From assembly GCA_014378345.1 (NCBI GenBank), contig JACMNW010000380.1, positions 1 through 14,208 on the forward strand: 14,208 nt of DNA, read 5' to 3'. Source of the stretch: Pseudorhodobacter sp. GTDB taxonomy: Bacteria; Pseudomonadota; Alphaproteobacteria; Rhodobacterales; Rhodobacteraceae. The notes under the pieces were generated by a model. The model made no database searches and had not been told where the DNA came from. It saw only the letters and a program-made list of their open reading frames with translations. A program made the position numbers and the translations under genes. Of this stretch, positions 1 through 6,761 are shown in pieces. Position 1 is the first letter of the stretch; every line of letters starts with the position of its first letter.

Positions 1-86
1 AAGCGGGCCTCTGCCGCGTTTCGGGCGGCCATGCGGGTGTCTTGCACGAGGACCGACTTGGCAACAGGAAGGGAATGGGCGGGCAT
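1..86 (-). CDS. pstA: Phosphate ABC transporter permease PstA, N-terminal fragment
   Basis: PstA is the second membrane subunit of the high-affinity phosphate importer PstSCAB in the inner membrane. Only the first 28 codons are present; the gene runs off the left edge. It begins with ATG at 86, and the protein starts MPAHSLPVAKSVLVQD. A GGGAG ribosome binding site lies about 7 bases before the ATG. The start is 17 bases beyond the pstC stop. No membrane segment or permease motif falls inside the fragment, so the name rests on position (directly after pstC, same strand, short gap) and on the polar N-terminus I recall for alphaproteobacterial PstA proteins. pstB, phoU and phoB would be expected next, outside the window. 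Confidence 0.8.
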   Translation of the reverse strand, partial: MPAHSLPVAKSVLVQDTRMAARNAAEAR

Positions 87-103
87 TCGTACTGCTCCCG
101 GTA

Positions 104-1540
104 TTAGCGCACAATCAACAGGGCGACCACGTTCAGGATCAAGGTTATGACAAACAGGGTCATGCCAAGAGCGAAGGCGACAAGGGTTTCGGGGGCGGCG
201 AAGTCAGTGTCGCCGGTCAATTGACTGACGATTTTGACGGTGATTGTTGTCATCGCCTCAAACGGATTGAGGCTTAGTTTGGCAGCGGCCCCTGCCCCCA
301 TGGTGACGATCATCGTCTCACCTATCGCGCGGCTGGCGGCCATCAGGACGGCACCCATGATGCCCGGCAGTGCAGCAGGAAGGACGACTTGGCGGACAGT
401 TTCCGATGGTGTGGCACCAAGGGCGTAGGAGCCATCGCGCAAAGATTGAGGTACGGAATTAATGATATCGTCAGATAGCGAGGATATGAACGGAATGTTC
501 AGGATACCAATCACCAATCCGGCGGTCAGGGCTGATGCCCCGCTATCACCAAGCCCCAAAGGTTGCGCCAGATAATCGCGCAGGAAGGGGCCAACGGTGA
601 CCAAGGCGAACAGGCCGAAAACGACGGTGGGGATGCCTGCGATCAGCTCGATCAGCGGTTTGATCCAGCCACGGGCCGCTTGGCTCGCGTATTCGGCCAG
701 GTAAATGGCAGCGAACAGGCCGATGGGAACGGCGACGATCATGGCAATGAAGCTGATATAAAGCGTGCCCCAGAGCAGGGGAAGGATGCCGAGGTCTGAT
801 CCGCCTTTGAAATTGGGCGACCATGTCAGGCTGAAGAAAAAGTCTTGAAACGGGTATTTGCCAAAGAAAGAGGCGGTTTCTGTTAACATCGAGGCGACGA
901 TGCCGAGGGTGGTTAAGATGGCGATGGAAGAGGCGGCGATAAGCAGGCCTTGGACCACAAGTTCAACGCGGTTGCGGGCACGGAAATCTTTGGTGGTGGC
1001 GCGGTAGGCTATGGCAAATCCTGCCAATGCCAGCGCAAGGGTTAATGCCGTGCGCAGGATGGCTCCGGTGGCGGTGAGGCCCCGATAGGCTTGCGCGGCG
1101 GCAAGTGTTTGCGGCGAGACGTCAGACCCAAGCGCCACGCCAAGATCAGCCAGTTTGGCGCGCAGGTCAGCGGTGGCGGCAAAATTTGCTGCGTCTTCGG
1201 CGGACATCGCGCCGTTGGCCACAGCGGCATCAAGACCGCCCGCGACGCGGCGGACATCAGACATCAGCAGGTCGAGCGACGATCCTGCGGTTAAGGTTTC
1301 TGCTGTGAAAAAGCTGGCAATGCGGGATTCTATGACCATGGGCTGGATGATCAGCCATGCCGCCAGCCCGATAAATGCCGGGAGAGCGACCATGATGACG
1401 CCGTGCCAGCCGTAGGAGTTAGGCAATGAGTGCAGATCACGCGGATTGCCTTGCACCGAAGCCAAGGCGCGATTGCGACAGAGCTGGAAGGCCGCGATGG
1501 CCAGCACTATGATCAGGGTAAGCAGGAAGATAACGGGCAT
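104..1540 (-). CDS. pstC: Phosphate ABC transporter permease PstC
   Basis: PstC is an inner-membrane permease subunit of the PstSCAB phosphate importer. The 478-residue protein has hydrophobic segments near residues 3-20, 48-68, 160-180 and 195-218. The usual MetI-type permease core follows from about 250 to 476. The cytoplasmic EAA-type loop that contacts the ATPase is at about 363-405 (SVPQSLRDGSYALGATPSET, then RAIGETM). The core also contains PLIELIAGIPTVVFG near 295-309, typical of PstC. The protein is longer than the roughly 320-residue E. coli PstC. The extra length is an N-terminal part with a polar, Ala/Asp-rich stretch at about 70-155 between membrane segments. Start is ATG at 1540 with AGGA about 7 bases upstream. 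The gene follows pstS after a terminator-like hairpin and is followed 17 bases later by pstA. Confidence 0.95.
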   Translation of the reverse strand: MPVIFLLTLIIVLAIAAFQLCRNRALASVQGNPRDLHSLPNSYGWHGVIMVALPAFIGLAAWLIIQPMVIESRIASFFTAETLTAGSSLDLLMSDVRRVAGGLDAAVANGAMSAEDAANFAATADLRAKLADLGVALGSDVSPQTLAAAQAYRGLTATGAILRTALTLALALAGFAIAYRATTKDFRARNRVELVVQGLLIAASSIAILTTLGIVASMLTETASFFGKYPFQDFFFSLTWSPNFKGGSDLGILPLLWGTLYISFIAMIVAVPIGLFAAIYLAEYASQAARGWIKPLIELIAGIPTVVFGLFALVTVGPFLRDYLAQPLGLGDSGASALTAGLVIGILNIPFISSLSDDIINSVPQSLRDGSYALGATPSETVRQVVLPAALPGIMGAVLMAASRAIGETMIVTMGAGAAAKLSLNPFEAMTTITVKIVSQLTGDTDFAAPETLVAFALGMTLFVITLILNVVALLIVR

Positions 1541-1562
1541 CTGGCATCCTGTTGGGATATGT

Positions 1563-1591
1563 AAAAAGGGCGGCGCTTTTCAGCACCGCCC
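1563..1591 (-). terminator. Rho-independent hairpin between pstS and pstC
   Basis: Read on the minus strand, a 9-pair stem (GGGCGGUGC with GCGCCGCCC, one G-U pair, bases 1568-1576 and 1583-1591) encloses a 6-base loop and is followed by five U (1563-1567). It starts 15 bases after the pstS stop and ends about 22 bases before pstC. Because pstC and pstA lie downstream on the same strand and no second Pho box is visible, it probably acts as a partial terminator or 3' stabiliser that leaves more pstS message than pstCAB message. That role is inferred from placement. Confidence 0.85.
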
Positions 1592-1606
1592 TCGTTTAGG
1601 ATTCGC

Positions 1607-2662
1607 TTATTCTAGCGGGCCCATCGGTGTTTCTGCTTCAATCGCAGCTTGGGTTGCGGCGAGTTCAGGGTCGGAAACAAGGCCGTAAGCGGCAAGCGGG
1701 CCGTCTGGGCCTGCGATATCATCGGACATAAAGAAGGTGATGTATTCTTTCAGGCCGGGGATCACGCCGATATGCGCTTTTTTGACGTAGAAGTAGAGCG
1801 GGCGCGACACCGGGTATTCAGCCGAGGCGATGGTTTCGACCGAAGGTACAACGCCGTTCATGGTGGCTACACGCAGCTTGTCGGTGTTATTTTGGTAGAA
1901 CGAAAGACCGAACACGCCAACACTTTTTGGATCAGCCTCAATGCGGGCAAGCGTTTCCGTATAGTCGCCGTCGATATCGACGGATTTGCCATCAGTGCGC
2001 AATTCGTGGCAAGCTTTTTTGGCATTGGCTTCTTTTTCTTTGTCGTCTTTGCCCTCGGCGACAGCAAGGAACAGATCAAGCGCGCCGGTTTCTTTGCAGC
2101 CAGCCTCGATCACTTTCACATCAAACACTTCACGCGTGCCGTGCTTGGTGCCAGGCACATAGACCAGAATATCTTGCGCAGGCAGAGCAGCGTTTACATC
2201 GGCCCAAGTTGCACTTGCGTTAGGAACCAGCGCGCCGTCTTTGGCGACCTGTGCTGCAAGCGCCAAATAGATATCAGATGGCGTGTAGGCAAATTCAGGG
2301 CCAGTGCTGGACGAGGCAAAGACAATGCCATCATAACCGATGCGAATTTCCATCAGCTCGCCCACGCCATTTGCGGCGCACAGATCAAGGTCGGATTGTG
2401 AAATGCGCGACGACGAGTTGGCGATATCGACGGTATTTTCACCGACGCCTTCGCACAACTTTTTGCGGCCAGCGCCCGAACCACCACCTTCAACTACCGG
2501 AGTTGGGAACTTGGCGTTTTCGCCGAAAGCTTCGGCGACGATGGTGGCATAGGGCTGCACTGTCGACGATCCAGTGATTTGCAACTGGTCGCGGGCAGCG
2601 GCGGCACCGACGGACAGGGCCGTGATGGCAAGCGCCGATACGGAAATCTTCATAAGGGACAT
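1607..2662 (-). CDS. pstS: Periplasmic phosphate-binding protein PstS
   Basis: PstS binds inorganic phosphate in the periplasm and delivers it to PstCA. The 351-residue protein begins MSLMKISVSALAITALSVGA, a Sec signal peptide with likely cleavage after the AAA at residues 21-23. No lipobox Cys is present, so it should be a free periplasmic protein. Family features are the ITGSSTVQPYA phosphate loop (29-39), EGGGSGAGRKKLCEG (58-72), IANSSSRIS (80-88), RIGYDGIVFA (107-116) and PGTKHGTREVFD (170-181), which match the phosphate-contacting loops of PstS proteins. Start ATG 2662 was chosen because AGGAG at 2669-2673 lies 6 bases upstream and the signal peptide then begins properly. An in-frame ATG at 2653 is a weaker alternative; upstream in-frame ATGs only add charged sequence. 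The gene is preceded by a Pho box and followed by a hairpin. Confidence 0.96.
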   Translation of the reverse strand: MSLMKISVSALAITALSVGAAAARDQLQITGSSTVQPYATIVAEAFGENAKFPTPVVEGGGSGAGRKKLCEGVGENTVDIANSSSRISQSDLDLCAANGVGELMEIRIGYDGIVFASSSTGPEFAYTPSDIYLALAAQVAKDGALVPNASATWADVNAALPAQDILVYVPGTKHGTREVFDVKVIEAGCKETGALDLFLAVAEGKDDKEKEANAKKACHELRTDGKSVDIDGDYTETLARIEADPKSVGVFGLSFYQNNTDKLRVATMNGVVPSVETIASAEYPVSRPLYFYVKKAHIGVIPGLKEYITFFMSDDIAGPDGPLAAYGLVSDPELAATQAAIEAETPMGPLE

Positions 2663-2740
2663 ACATTTCTCCTGCTTAAAACGAGTGGACCGCATGGCTG
2701 CGAACCTGCGCATCGTCTAACCTTCGGGTTGCACTGTTTT

Positions 2741-2769
2741 GTGTCAGTTATGTAACAGATTTATGACAA
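2741..2769 (-). promoter_or_regulatory. Triple-unit Pho box upstream of pstS
   Basis: On the minus strand three heptamers recur every 11 bases: TTGTCAT (2763-2769), CTGTTAC (2752-2758) and CTGACAC (2741-2747), with A/T-rich 4-base spacers AAAT and ATAA. The first 18 bases, TTGTCATAAATCTGTTAC, match the enterobacterial PhoB consensus CTGTCATAAATCTGTCAC at 16 positions. The 11-base repeat is the known register for head-to-tail PhoB dimers. The site lies 79 bases upstream of the pstS start and 22 bases after the phoR stop, so it should drive pstS and downstream genes under phosphate limitation. I could not place a convincing -10 element. Confidence 0.88.
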
Positions 2770-2791
2770 ACCTTAGCGACGGTACCGCAAA

Positions 2792-3832
2792 CTATGCGTC
2801 TGGCAATATTACGGTAAACACACTGCCTTTTCCCAGATCACTTTCGATTCGAAAGCGGCCCCGGTGGCGATTGATGATGTGTTTGACGATCGCCAAGCCC
2901 AAACCTGTACCGCCTTTTTCGCGGCTGCGGTGGCTATCAACGCGGTAGAATCGTTCCGCCAAGCGCGGCAGGTGAAGGGCATCTATACCCTCACCCTGAT
3001 CCGCGACGTCCACCTTGATCGCGGGCGCGCGCAGGTTCGGATCGCGCGGATCGCGGCTAATATTAACAGTGACAGTCTTGCCCGCCGCCCCGTATTTTAT
3101 CGCATTTTCGATCAGGTTATGGAAAACTTGGGTCAGTTGATCTGCGTCGGCGGGCAGTTTCAGGGGACCGGGAAGGCCCGTGACCCTGACCACGACACCC
3201 GCCGCGTCAGCCATAGGTTTCAGGGTGGCCGTTGCCATTGCAATGATTGCTGAAAGATCAACCAATTCTGTCGGGCGCACACGTTCTTCCGCCTCGACCC
3301 GACTAAGATGCAAAAGATCGCGCACGAGGCGGTTCATTCGGCCAGCTTCGTGTTCCATGATGCCAAGAAAGCGTTCGCGCGCGACAGGATCATCTTTTGC
3401 CGCACCGCGCAGAGTTTCGATAAAGCCAAGAAGTGCGGTCAGAGGTGTGCGCAACTCGTGGCTGACATTGGCCACAAAATCGCGCCTGATTTCACCAATT
3501 TGTTCTGCATCAGTGATATCCTCGAACACGCAAAGCGCACCTTGTTGGCCTTCACCCGCAATTGGATTGACGTGCACAAGGTAAGTCACTTCACGCGCGG
3601 GGCCGGTGATAACATGGCGCGCTTGGCCCGCTTGCCGGTGGCGTAACGTCCCCTCTATCGCGTCAAGCAGGCTGGGCTGGCGCAGGGTCAAGATATAATG
3701 CCGCCCCTCCAGTCCAGGGCCAAACAAGGATTTTGCATGCGCATTCAGGGCGATGATGTGATCGGCCTGATCGATCACAAGGGCAGGCATTGGCAAGCCG
3801 TCAAGCACTGACAAAACAAGCTGACTATTCAT
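2792..3832 (-). CDS. phoR: Phosphate-regulon sensor histidine kinase PhoR (membrane-free)
   Basis: This is a sensor kinase that would phosphorylate PhoB when phosphate is scarce and dephosphorylate it otherwise. In 346 residues the domains run: a PAS-like domain (about 10-108, ending VFEDIT), a HisKA domain with the phospho-acceptor in FVANVSHELRTPL (His125), and a HATPase domain with N box HNLIENAIKYG (238-248), G1 DQGEGI (278-283), F box ERFYRVD (293-299) and G2 GGTGLGLAIVKHI (307-319). The HELRTPL and ERFYRVD wording is typical of PhoR. No transmembrane segment is visible; E. coli PhoR has them, so this kinase should be cytoplasmic and presumably senses through PstB/PhoU. Start is ATG 3832 with AAGGGAAA upstream. 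There is no terminator before the pstS Pho box, so read-through into pstS is possible. Confidence 0.9.
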   Translation of the reverse strand: MNSQLVLSVLDGLPMPALVIDQADHIIALNAHAKSLFGPGLEGRHYILTLRQPSLLDAIEGTLRHRQAGQARHVITGPAREVTYLVHVNPIAGEGQQGALCVFEDITDAEQIGEIRRDFVANVSHELRTPLTALLGFIETLRGAAKDDPVARERFLGIMEHEAGRMNRLVRDLLHLSRVEAEERVRPTELVDLSAIIAMATATLKPMADAAGVVVRVTGLPGPLKLPADADQLTQVFHNLIENAIKYGAAGKTVTVNISRDPRDPNLRAPAIKVDVADQGEGIDALHLPRLAERFYRVDSHRSREKGGTGLGLAIVKHIINRHRGRFRIESDLGKGSVFTVILPDA

Positions 3833-3903
3833 AGCACTTTCCCTTTCGCGTTCCCGTCACGGTGTAGCGGTACGGCTCGTGGCTTGCGAGTCAACAAAGG
3901 CAA

Positions 3904-3944
3904 GACTACCGTTATGGTTGTAGTCAAAAATACTACACAACCAT
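3904..3944. repeat. Overlapping inverted repeats in the phoR / 4044 divergent intergenic region
   Basis: Two mutually exclusive inverted repeats share an arm. GACTAC (3904-3909) pairs with GTAGTC (3920-3925). ATGGTTGT (3914-3921) pairs with ACAACCAT (3937-3944), extended inward by AGT (3922-3924) and ACT (3932-3934) with a 2-base bulge. The pentamer ACTAC or its complement GTAGT thus occurs three times (3905, 3920, 3932). The stretch is A/T-rich compared with its surroundings and lies between divergent genes. It could be an operator for either gene or a structured leader; I do not recognise a known regulator's site. Confidence 0.5.
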
Positions 3945-4043
3945 TAGATGCCAAGTGAATAACAGCTCTGCCATTTCACGGCCTTAATTGCAGTTTAACA
4001 CTTGCCAGTTATGGAAATGGGGTACTGAGGAAAGTTGGGGAAT

Positions 4044-4475
4044 ATGGCACAGGACGGATCTTTCAAACCATACATTGCTGCGAATCATGCTGCTGTTACC
4101 CTTGTTTCAGAGGTGTACCTTGTAGTTGAGGTACCAAAGACGGTGGGATTCGTGGATGATCTGCCATTGCAGGTTACCGCCTTGCCGATTCTTTTTTCGG
4201 CACTGGATCAAAAGCTTGTCTCCAGCATAGCACCAACAAAGGTTGTAATGCCCTTGATGACGCGCAGTTTTGATGCAGCAGAGGTGATAGAACAGCTTTC
4301 TGTGTGCGGATATCAGGGTGCAGTCTGGGTTTTGTCACCCAAGTTGCCGAACCGCCGTATGGTGGAGCGTGAATTGAAATCCATGGTAAAGGGCATTCAT
4401 GTCGAGGTGATCGAGTTGGAAGACATCCGCGCTATGGATGACATTCCCGTTATTCAAATGCTCCGCCCGCACTGA
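4044..4475 (+). CDS. Small protein resembling a receiver domain without its phospho-Asp
   Basis: I do not recognise a named family for this 143-residue protein. It has no signal peptide or membrane segment and looks cytoplasmic. Residues 63-99 can be laid over beta3-alpha3-beta4 of response-regulator receiver domains: APTKVVMPLMTRSFDAAEVI fits the usual pattern around the phosphorylated Asp, with Pro70 where Asp should be, and GYQGAVWVLSP fits beta4 with Ser98 at the conserved Ser/Thr position. The conserved Lys of beta5 is not evident (HVEVIELEDI, about 119-128). It may therefore be a phosphorylation-independent pseudo-receiver; this rests on eye alignment only. The chosen start is ATG 4044; a TTG at 4035 just behind GAGGAAAG is an alternative adding three residues. 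It stands alone, divergent from phoR, and converges on the next gene with only 7 bases between stops. Confidence 0.75.
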   Translation: MAQDGSFKPYIAANHAAVTLVSEVYLVVEVPKTVGFVDDLPLQVTALPILFSALDQKLVSSIAPTKVVMPLMTRSFDAAEVIEQLSVCGYQGAVWVLSPKLPNRRMVERELKSMVKGIHVEVIELEDIRAMDDIPVIQMLRPH

Positions 4476-4482
4476 GCAACAC

Positions 4483-5004
4483 TTATTCAGCACTAACAAG
4501 GCCGGACCGGAAGCGACGCATATTTGTTTGGTAGCCCGCAGCCGAAAGCAAAAGCTGCGCGCGGGCGTGTTCGTCCAACACGCGCACAACACGGCCCGGC
4601 GCGCCCATCACAAGGCTGCCATCGGGAATAATTTTGCCTTCGGTGATCAACGCGCCTGCACCTATCAGGCAGCCCGCACCGATTTTTGCGCCATTCAAAA
4701 TGGTCGCACCCATGCCGATCAGCGTGCCATCACCAATAATGCAGCCGTGTAATATGGCTTTATGCCCGATGGTGCAGTTTGCACCTATGATCAGTGGATA
4801 GTTCACATCTGTGTGCAGCACGCAGTTTTCTTGGATATTTGAGCCCGGACCAACGGTGATACGTTCATTGTCCCCGCGCAGGGTTGCGCCAAACCAAACC
4901 GACGCTCCCTGCCCCAGCGTGACTTTGCCGATGATATTGGCGTCAGGGGCACGCCACGTGTCGGGGTGGATTTCGGGGGAAATTCCATCAAGTGCGTAAA
5001 TCAT
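4483..5004 (-). CDS. Gamma-class carbonic anhydrase-like left-handed beta-helix protein
   Basis: This 173-residue protein belongs to the hexapeptide-repeat, gamma-carbonic-anhydrase-like family (YrdA/PaaY/CaiE relatives). Repeating turns such as IIGKVTLGQGASVWFGATLR, ITVGPGSNIQENCVLH, LIIGANCTIG and CIIGDGTLIGMGATILNGA form the left-handed beta helix from about 20 to 135. The three putative metal ligands are His64, His81 and His86, in the 17 and 5 residue spacing typical of this family. A C-terminal helix (about 142-165) would pack on the trimer. Homologues are usually trimeric cytoplasmic zinc or iron proteins; many show little carbonic anhydrase activity, so the reaction is uncertain. Its ATG overlaps the gmk stop (ATGA at 5001-5004), implying translational coupling. 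Confidence 0.92.
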   Translation of the reverse strand: MIYALDGISPEIHPDTWRAPDANIIGKVTLGQGASVWFGATLRGDNERITVGPGSNIQENCVLHTDVNYPLIIGANCTIGHKAILHGCIIGDGTLIGMGATILNGAKIGAGCLIGAGALITEGKIIPDGSLVMGAPGRVVRVLDEHARAQLLLSAAGYQTNMRRFRSGLVSAE

Positions 5005-5633
5005 CGTGCGTCAAATTCCGAATTCAGGGTGCGGACAAAGTTTGAAAGATCTGGCTGCCGATCCCGGCGCAGGCGTTCTGCCACAACGATGGATTTAAGC
5101 TCCTCGAACGCGGCGGGCAGGTCTTTGTTGACCAGCACATAATCATATTCGGCCCAATGGCTGATTTCATCACGGCTTTTTGCCATACGTTTTGCAACCA
5201 CCTCAGCACTGTCTTGCGCGCGGCCTTTCAGGCGCTTTTCTAATTCAGCAATGGTCGGCGGCAGCACGAACACCAGCACGGCATCGTCACGCATGGCTTG
5301 GCGAATCTGTTGACCACCCTGCCAATCAACATCAAACAGCACGTCTTTGCCGTTTTCGAGCGCCGCGGCCACAGGCGCGCGCGGGGAACCGTAGAAGTTT
5401 TCAAACACCTCGGCATGCTCCAGCATTTCGCCATCTTTGGCTTGGCGCAGGAAGTCATCGCGGCTTACGAAGTAGTAATCTTTGCCGTTAACCTCGCCTG
5501 GTCTGGGGGCGCGCGTGGTGGCGGAGATGGAAAAGCGGATTGCGGGATCCCAAGCCATCAACTGTTTGGCAAGGGTGGATTTGCCCGCGCCGGACGGGGA
5601 CGAAAGGATCAACAAAAGGCCACGTCTTGCCAC
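5001..5633 (-). CDS. gmk: Guanylate kinase
   Basis: Guanylate kinase transfers phosphate from ATP to GMP to give GDP, an essential cytoplasmic step in purine nucleotide synthesis and recycling of GMP. The 210-residue length is usual. Visible features are the P-loop SSPSGAGKST (11-20), the GMP-binding signature ATTRAPRPGEVNGKDYYFV (38-56), EHAEVFENFYGSP (72-84) and the Asp-containing strand VLFDVDWQGGQQI (98-110), followed by the lid region KRLKGRAQDS (133-142). The start is GTG at 5633, not ATG. It places the P-loop at the standard distance, the next Met is at residue 26 beyond the P-loop, and GGA lies about 10 bases upstream. It starts 4 bases after the yicC stop and overlaps the next gene by 4 bases, so the three are almost certainly one operon. 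Confidence 0.96.
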   Translation of the reverse strand: MARRGLLLILSSPSGAGKSTLAKQLMAWDPAIRFSISATTRAPRPGEVNGKDYYFVSRDDFLRQAKDGEMLEHAEVFENFYGSPRAPVAAALENGKDVLFDVDWQGGQQIRQAMRDDAVLVFVLPPTIAELEKRLKGRAQDSAEVVAKRMAKSRDEISHWAEYDYVLVNKDLPAAFEELKSIVVAERLRRDRQPDLSNFVRTLNSEFDAR

Positions 5634-5637
5634 GGCG

Positions 5638-6534
5638 CTATTCCACGTTTTGAACTTGTTCGCGCATCTGATCTATCACGGTCTTCAGGTCAAGCCCGAT
5701 GCGGGTGAGGGCCAAGGATTGGGCCTTGGAGCACAGGGTATTCGCTTCGCGCATGAATTCTTGTATCAGGAAATCGAATTTGCGGCCAACTTGGCCGGTG
5801 TTGGTCAGTAATGTGTGAGCGGCGGTCACGTGAGCAGCTAAGCGGTCAAGTTCCTCGGTGACATCGGTTTTTACCGCGATAAGGGCCAATTCTTGCGCCA
5901 AACGGGTGGCGTCTACGCCTTCGGCATTGGCCAGAACGCGCGCAAGTGCGTCGCGCAATGTGGTGTTTGAAGTGGCACTACGCGCGGCGAATTCAGCTGC
6001 GGCATTTGCAGTGAGGTTGGCAATAAGGGTGATTTGGGCTTGTATCACATGGGCCAAAGCGGCCCCTTCGGCGGTGCGCATGGCTTGAAAATCTGCGATC
6101 AACGGGGTGAGGTCAGCCAACAATTCGGCGCGCAAAGGCATGGTATCATCATCGGTATTTGATTGATCGAGCACGCCGCGCATCACCAGAACATCGGCGT
6201 GGCTGGCTTGGGAAAGGGTAACGCCTGCGTTCAACGCGGCTTGTTCAATCTCGGCTATAGCGGTAAGCATTTGGGCCAAAACAGTGTGGTTGACGCGCAG
6301 ACTGCCCTCGGAATCGCCGCTTTCTTTGCTGACTTTCAGGGTGAGGGACACATTTCCGCGCTGCAACGCCCGGCCCAGATCGGCGCGGATGGCGGGTTCC
6401 AATCCGTCGATCCAGTCTGGCACACGCAGGCGCAGATCAAGGCCCTTGCCGTTGACGGACCGGATATCCCACAGCCAGCTATAGCCATGACCGTGCCCTT
6501 TGCGCGCGGCAAATCCTGTCATTGAAACTATCAT
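5638..6534 (-). CDS. yicC: YicC family endoribonuclease-like protein
   Basis: YicC proteins are conserved cytoplasmic proteins; the E. coli member has been reported to be an endoribonuclease acting on small RNAs. The 298-residue protein has the N-terminal family opening MIVSMTGFAARKG followed by IRSVNGKGLDLRLRVPDW. It ends with the C-terminal DUF1732 signature GRKFDFLIQEFMREANTL and LKTVIDQMREQVQNVE, so both domains are complete. Start ATG 6534 was preferred to an in-frame ATG at 6564 because family members open with M-I-x-S-M-T-G-F and a GGGGGAATAGGG stretch lies just upstream. It is the first gene of the yicC-gmk-carbonic anhydrase-like operon; yicC next to gmk is a common arrangement. An inverted repeat lies 40-66 bases upstream of the start. 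Confidence 0.94.
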   Translation of the reverse strand: MIVSMTGFAARKGHGHGYSWLWDIRSVNGKGLDLRLRVPDWIDGLEPAIRADLGRALQRGNVSLTLKVSKESGDSEGSLRVNHTVLAQMLTAIAEIEQAALNAGVTLSQASHADVLVMRGVLDQSNTDDDTMPLRAELLADLTPLIADFQAMRTAEGAALAHVIQAQITLIANLTANAAAEFAARSATSNTTLRDALARVLANAEGVDATRLAQELALIAVKTDVTEELDRLAAHVTAAHTLLTNTGQVGRKFDFLIQEFMREANTLCSKAQSLALTRIGLDLKTVIDQMREQVQNVE

Positions 6535-6573
6535 CACCCTATTCCCCCGTAGAAACGCTGCCATTTACCAATT

Positions 6574-6600
6574 CTGCAGATAGCGCACACGAATCTGCAG
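6574..6600. repeat. CTGCAGAT/ATCTGCAG inverted repeat between yicC and the PAS gene
   Basis: An 8-base perfect inverted repeat, CTGCAGAT (6574-6581) and ATCTGCAG (6593-6600), is separated by 11 bases. Each arm contains the self-palindromic CTGCAG; the two cores are 21 bases apart, about two helical turns. It lies in the 227-base gap between the divergent starts of yicC (6534) and the PAS gene (6762), so it could be an operator for either. I do not recognise the cognate regulator. Confidence 0.4.
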
Positions 6601-6761
6601 CGATGGGTGTATCTTCATCTGTGTAGTGTTGTTCTGCGTTTGATTGACCCCACGTCGGCGTGTGATGCCCCGTGGTCGCCCAGTCGGATAGCAGGCGGTA
6701 ATGGTAACGACAACTCGGGATGCATGAATTGCCCCGCGAGTCACTGTAAAGGTGTTTTTAG

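Noticed and set aside
1649..2401. A 250-codon plus-strand open frame opposite pstS.
   Set aside because: It lies entirely antisense to a clear PstS gene, has no family resemblance and is explained by the codon bias of the real gene.
2663..2713. Upstream in-frame start of pstS at 2713.
   Set aside because: It would place charged residues before the signal peptide; AGGAG is correctly spaced for the ATG at 2662.
3180..3646. Plus-strand open frames opposite phoR.
   Set aside because: They are antisense to conserved PAS and HisKA coding sequence and lack recognisable domains or ribosome binding sites.
4476..4482. Possible terminator between the convergent 4044 gene and the carbonic anhydrase-like gene.
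   Set aside because: The gap is only 7 bases and I see no stem plus T run across the two gene ends.
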